Assembly: GCA_965153355.1 (NCBI GenBank)
Contig: OZ231127.1
Span: 92,814,001-92,878,000 of the forward strand
Reading direction: 5' to 3'
Origin: Flaccisagitta enflata
Lineage: Eukaryota; Chaetognatha; Sagittoidea; Aphragmophora
DNA length: 64,000 nt
The notes below the pieces were generated by a model. The model saw only the letters and a list, made by a program, of their open reading frames with translations. It made no database searches and was not told the origin of the DNA. The position numbers and the translations under genes were made by a program. This document shows, piece after piece, positions 59,700-64,000 of the stretch (position 1 is its first letter; each line of letters opens with the position of its first letter).

Positions 59700-61080
59700 T
59701 CGTCGGTGACTATGTGATAGCAGTGATGCGTTGTCTGTTGTTGATGTTCGTTCGTTCGTTCGTTCGTTTAAAACCTTCTCATATCTTTTGAACCAGACCT
59801 CAGAAGTATATGAAACTTTACCAGTGTTATTTTTATGTCAATGGGAGCTTGTGTACCAATTTTCAGAAAAATTCATTAACTTTTACTACCCTTTGCCTAT
59901 TACTTTTGTAGTAATATTTAGCTGGGACTTAAGTGGTTTACATAGGTAGAGGGTAGTAAAGGTTTATGAATTTTTTTTTTAATTTGGTATACAAGCAGAG
60001 GGTAGTAAATAAACAACCCCTGCAAAATTTGAATTAAATCTGAGGTCTGGTTCCTGAGATATTAGCTTATTTATGTCGAGGTGCAAACGAAGGACAAATT
60101 AGAGGAGTCAAAACATTTTTTTCAACATTCTAGATTTTACAAAACTAGACTTTTTTCATCAAAAAATATCATTGTTATATTATATTATTTTCAGTTTTGC
60201 ATAGAAAATTGTTTGTGGATAAAAAAAAGAGCGCTGAGCAAGTGAAGAGGGGAGAAAAAAGAAGGAAATCTTTAGAAAATTTAATTTTGCAACTTGACTT
60301 GTCTTGGGGAAAATTCTAAGACTCTCTCTAAATGCAAAATTTTGCATTTTCAAAAACATGGCCTCATTCTAAGAACATATAAGATGAGGGCCATGTTCTT
60401 AAAAATGCAAAATTGTTTAATTGGTTCAAGTCTTAGAATTTTCCCTTCACAGGTTTTGAATTTTTGCTCTACTATTTTCAAAAGAATCTATTATTTCCAG
60501 TAATTCTTTCTTGTCTTCGTCAATGGAACAAAGCAACACCTTCATCAAACTATGGGTTTTTTTTACTAATAAAATAATATAAAACTACAAAATTACAAAT
60601 TTCATTAAAAAATCATAAGATAGTTATGAATATATTTATGAAAAGAAACTGAAACCGAAATTTTATCTTTATTTGCACCTCGACTTATGTAGTAGTATGT
60701 TGCTAGGACCTAGGCAATTTACAAAGGCAAAGGGTAGTAAAGGTATGTGAATTTTTTTCTAATTTGGTACACAAGTAGAGGGTAGTAAATAACTAACCCC
60801 TGCAAAATTCGAATAAAATCTGAATTCTGGTTTATGAGATATTAGCTTATTAATGTAGTAATATGTTACTATGACTTAGGCAGTTTACATAGGGAAAGGG
60901 TAGCAAAGTTATGTGAATTTTTTTTTAATTTGGTATACAAGTAAAGGATATTAATTGAACTGCCCCTACAAAATTCGAATTAAATCTGAAGTCTGGTTTA
61001 TAAGATATTAGCATTATTAATGTAGTAATATGTTACTAGGACTTAGCTTTATAAAGAGGATTGGAATTCTTTTTCTTGCT
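59700..61080. other. Intron with three AT-rich tandem segments and a foldback
   Basis: Segments near 59880-60080, 60690-60850 and 60860-61040 repeat the same text (AGTAGAGGGTAGTAAATAA, CCCTGCAAAATTCGAAT, GAGATATTAGCTTATTAATG), a diverged tandem repeat of about 180 bp. A foldback (60306-60445) has inserted between the first and second. Confidence 0.7.
60306..60445. mobile_element. Palindromic foldback element
   Basis: GGGAAAATTCTAAGACT at the left is mirrored by agtcttagaattttccc at the right. The inner arms pair through TGCAAAATT and ACATGGCC. The core matches the foldback at 7976-8122, so they are one family with different ends. Confidence 0.8.
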
Positions 61081-61108
61081 CATTTATTACATTCTGATTT
61101 TTCTTTAG

Positions 61109-61147
61109 GACTGCCAGTATGGATTTCAAGATTCATCTTCAACTACT
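61109..61147 (+). CDS. Unrecognised membrane protein, exon 6 (boundary uncertain)
   Basis: After TTCTTTAG the frame reads DCQYGFQDSSSTT, 13 residues, phase 0. The exon end is unclear because it dissolves into an 18-bp tandem repeat. The first candidate donor is ACT|GTGATC, but each repeat contains ACTACTGT and could serve. It links in frame to the next exon if phase 0 is kept. Confidence 0.5.
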
Positions 61148-61528
61148 GTGATCATCTTCAACTACTGTGATCATCTTTAACTACTGTCATTATCTTCAAC
61201 TACTGTCATCATCTTCAACTACTGTCATCATCTTCAACTACTGTCATCATCTTCAACTACTGTCATCATCTTCAACTACTGTCATCATCTTCAACTACTG
61301 TCATCATCTTCAACTACTGTCATCATCTTCAACTACTGTCATCATCTTCAACTACTGTCATCATCTTCAACTACTGTCATCATCTTCAACTACTGTCATC
61401 ATCTTCAACTACTGTCATAATCTTCAACTACTGTCATAATCTTCAACTACTGTCATCATCTTCAACTACTGTCATCATCTTCGACTACTGTCATCATCTT
61501 CGACTACTGTCATCATCTTCAACTATTA
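61127..61528. repeat. 18-bp minisatellite grown from an exon end
   Basis: About 22 copies of TCATCTTCAACTACTGTCA. The first unit overlaps exon 6 coding sequence (GATTCATCTTCAACTACTG). Confidence 0.95.
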
Positions 61529-61793
61529 AATTTTTTGAAAAGTTTTTTTTTATTTTTTTTTTTGCAAAATTTTTTTGAAATTTTTTTTTTTTTTTTTGAA
61601 ATTTTTTTTTTTTTGAAATTTTTTAAACATTTTTTCCTTAGATTTTGGTTGTCATTATCATTCATTGTTGTCATCATCATCATCCACTATTGTTAACATT
61701 GTTAAGTTTTATCATCATTAAAACAATTTTTTTTTTTTCTTGAAATTGCTGTTTTGTCGTGTATCTTTTCGAGTTGCGTTTACGCAACAAGAA

Positions 61794-61842
61794 AGCTTCA
61801 AAAATTACAGTCCCCAGTCGGGGACTGTAATTTTGAAGCTTT
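61794..61842. repeat. Near-perfect hairpin
   Basis: AGCTTCAAAAATTACAGTCC then CC, a 4-base loop, and gggactgtaattttgaagct. One unpaired base in about 22 pairs. It sits just before a decayed double-hairpin fragment (GTGCGTTCATGCGATTC, 61850-61925). Confidence 0.85.
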
Positions 61843-62233
61843 TTTTAAAGTGCGTTCATGCGATTCTGTAAAACCCGCCATGTTTGTCGGTCTGTCAGTT
61901 GATCGGTCAGTCGGTCGGTTGGTCAGAATGTTAGCGCTTTGAGGCTCTTTGCGCGCGGTTTTTTTTCAAATCACCCCTCTCCAACGACTGAAATTACTAA
62001 CAGCATCACTGCCTTGGGTGCTTCACATAGCAAAAGTATTGAATTTCCTCTCGTCCCCCTAACCCATTGCTAAGGGACTAATTTCAAGGCCCACACCATT
62101 TTTCTTCTTCCATAAATTGGTCTTCTTCCGTTTTTTTAGCAGCACTGTTTTATGTCCTAATTTGCATATCGCTGTTGGAGTTTGTCAGATTTCAGTCGGT
62201 ACAAGACACTACAAACTTCTTTCTGTATCATAA

Positions 62234-62637
62234 ACAGTCTATGGACAAAACGAGGATAGTAGATTTTGCTGATCACCGGTATGATGCTAAGGACTGAAAG
62301 AATTAACGGAAGAACAATTACTACCTGTAGTAATTGTTCAAAATGTAGGCTTGTAATTACCTCATAGAAAATGACTGAGGACTGAAAGAAACTATTGCAA
62401 GAACGATTACTGCAGGTAATAATCGTTCATCCATTAGTTTCTTTCACTCCTAAGTATTTTTTTGGGGGGTAATTACAAACCTATATTTTGAACTATTACT
62501 ACAGGTAGTAATCGTTCTTCCGTTAATTCTTTCAGTCTTTAGTAAATTTCTATGCGGTTATTACAAACCTACATTTTTAAAATCAACTACGCCTAAGATC
62601 AGCAAAATCTACTCTCCTCGTTTTTTCCATAGACTGT
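62234..62637. mobile_element. Large palindromic element (about 400 bp)
   Basis: The left arm ACAGTCTATGGACAAAACGA continues through GTAGATTTTGCTGATC. The right arm (gatcagcaaaatctactctc to ccatagactgt) is its complement. The interior repeats AGGACTGAAAGAA and CGATTACTGCAGGTAATAAT in both orientations. TAAA occurs just outside CAGTC at both ends. Confidence 0.8.
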
Positions 62638-62976
62638 AAAGGCCACGCATCTGTGTCACAGAAAATGTCCACAACATTTTTGTTCTTGTTTTGTTGATGA
62701 ATTTTCTTTAATGGGCGGTTATCTCAGGCAATTGTTAGTCTCTTTAGCAACGAACTATCATGGGGGAGTATGCTTTCCCATTGAACTCTGTTGGACACTT
62801 TGAGTGCTAAAAAAAAAACAGAAGACGACTGAATTATGAGAAAAGGAAAATGGTCATCGCCATGATTTTTTCCACTCTGTATTGAATTAGCGGGACAAAG
62901 GAATACATTGCACAAACGTTATATGAAGCAAGCAAATCACTGCCCCTGCCCAATCTCACACAATAGACTTTGACCA

Positions 62977-63128
62977 TTCATTCATTCATTCATTCATTCA
63001 TTCATTCATTCATCCATTCAATCATTCATCCATTCAATCATCCATTCATTCATTCATTCATTCATTCATTCATTCATCCATTCATCCATTCATCCATTCA
63101 TCCATTCATCCATCCATTCATCCATCCA
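62977..63128. repeat. (TTCA)n/(TCCA)n microsatellite
   Basis: About 150 bp of ATTC tetranucleotides with ATCC variants, ending about 20 bp before the acceptor of exon 7. Confidence 0.97.
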
Positions 63129-63148
63129 ATTATATTGTTATACTGCAG

Positions 63149-63333
63149 TCAGCAATGATGAAGAGTGTTTGGGGATCTGATTGGCTGGAAAAGTCAGCAG
63201 ACTATTGTGATTGGTCAAAGACTTTGAGTGGACAATCAAGACGATTTCCTTATTCAAGAATTTGCTACCAAAAGGCAGATCCTTGCTACGGGGCCAATTA
63301 CACTTATCCCATGGCAAAAAGACTCTACAGCAG
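63149..63333 (+). CDS. Unrecognised membrane protein, exon 7 (Cys-rich)
   Basis: 185 bp, phase 0 in and phase 2 out, encoding SAMMKSVWGSDWLEKSADYC, then YSRICYQKADPCYGANYTYP and an end KRLYSR. There are three Cys and one sequon (NYT). The acceptor is TATACTGCAG and the donor AG|GTTATG. Confidence 0.85.
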
Positions 63334-63529
63334 GTTATGACCTATTGCATGATTAACGGCCACGTAACGCTTAAGCGGGTTATTAATCATTTCCCTTATG
63401 AGAGGTGTTAGCCGTAAATCCGACCTCGTTTGATATCTCATTCATTAAATGATTTACACTAACATTATCACTGGTGCTTTTGTTTACTAATATACCAAGA
63501 GATGAAAAATCTTACACTCTCTCTTTCAG

Positions 63530-63670
63530 ATGTGTTGGTGTTTGCAAGAACAGCGACAGATTGGAGGAATTCAAGTTAAGATTTCAAAGTTTGACCAAAG
63601 CTGAAATTCAACAATCGGAATTTGCAAATCTGGTTCAACCCAATAAAACCATCCTCAGTTTGGATTCTAG
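63530..63670 (+). CDS. Unrecognised membrane protein, exon 8
   Basis: 141 bp, phase 2 in and phase 2 out, encoding CVGVCKNSDRLEEFKLRFQS, then LTKAEIQQSEFANLVQPNKT and ILSLDS. NKT is a sequon. The acceptor CTCTCTCTTTCAG is strong and the donor is TCTAG|GTACGG. Read-through past 63670 enters a dispersed repeat, so the exon should end here. The gene continues beyond the window. Confidence 0.85.
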
Positions 63671-63689
63671 GTACGGAGCTGACGTGGAA

Positions 63690-63911
63690 CAAGTGACGCG
63701 GGGTGACAATATCATTGCGGAAGGGTGGGCAGGGCCAGCCAACCACCATCCACACCCATCGATCCACCCAACCCCCCATCCAACACAGACAAGTACACAA
63801 AAAGCCTCTAAAACGCTCGTTTTTCCTCTTTTCAACTTGTCACTGGTGCACATGGACGGATGGACGGACGGACGGACAAAGCCTCTTATACAGTTGCGTG
63901 TCTGCAACTAA
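63690..63911 (-). mobile_element. Double-hairpin-family repeat, type 5
   Basis: It shares its interior with 1118-1300 (CAATATCATTGCGGAAGGGT, CACACCCATCGATCCACCC, TTTTTCCTCTTTTCAACTTG, a GGAC array). It ends in agttgcgtgtctgcaact with AAAAACT. The stem TTGC/GCAA is another paired variant. Confidence 0.7.
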
Positions 63912-64000
63912 AAACTCATCATCCTTTTTTATGGTCGCGTGCTTCTCTTGAACGGCATGAACGGCGTGATTCTATTAATCAATCAATCATTCATTCCATC

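Overview
The window is nuclear DNA from a eukaryote. Spliceosomal GT-AG introns interrupt short exons (about 75-210 bp), exon phases match across introns of 0.16-7 kb, and intergenic and intronic DNA is packed with microsatellites, minisatellites and decayed transposons. An outer-arm axonemal dynein heavy chain (DNAH5/DNAH8 type) means the organism, or some stage of it, has motile cilia or flagella. A RING/B-box protein, a large kelch exon, L1-like, hAT and Tc1/mariner relics and a 2A-like peptide fit an invertebrate animal or another repeat-rich flagellated eukaryote. The species cannot be named from this sequence alone.

Layout. From 3.4 to 25.2 kb, ten exons on the minus strand form the N-terminal tail/linker part of a dynein heavy chain. 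They join in one frame into 382 codons, and the gene runs off the left edge. Its introns hold palindromic MITE-like elements, a 1.1 kb TTCA array, and an L1-type ORF1 (18.3-20.3 kb) split by a 917-bp hAT-like element with a perfect 8-bp target duplication. At 27.6-28.3 kb a plus-strand exon encodes a hydrophobic stretch, a 2A-like DVESNPGP motif and a Cys-pair domain. From 28.3 to 41 kb I see mostly repeats: GTT, CTTC, CT, a 13-bp minisatellite and an ACCAAAAA array. Two minus-strand genes follow: a six-blade kelch exon (41.6-42.7 kb) and a TRIM37-like RING/B-box protein (45.1-46.0 kb), with a Tc1/mariner transposase C-terminus between them. At 47.2-48.0 kb lies the C-terminal remnant of a non-LTR retrotransposon. 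Next come two intact plus-strand exons of a dynein AAA3 module (48.1 and 49.3 kb), on the opposite strand from the first dynein. From 55.1 to 63.7 kb, eight or so plus-strand exons encode an unrecognised single-pass membrane protein with a Cys-rich, N-glycosylated ectodomain.

Three structural themes stand out. (1) At five or six exons, the exon edge together with its splice site is tandemly duplicated into the adjoining intron, leaving arrays of decoy acceptors or donors. (2) A dispersed repeat of about 120-240 bp has a hairpin at each end. The stem sequences differ between copies but keep pairing (TCGCG/CGCGA, ATGCG/CGCAT, GTGCG/CGCAC), and the centre is a GGAC/GGTC array. (3) Long CT microsatellites abut several splice acceptors and may serve as their polypyrimidine tracts.

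Most long open frames in the window (poly-SL, RE, FIHS, FLS, TH, GD and the like) are microsatellite translations and are not annotated as genes.
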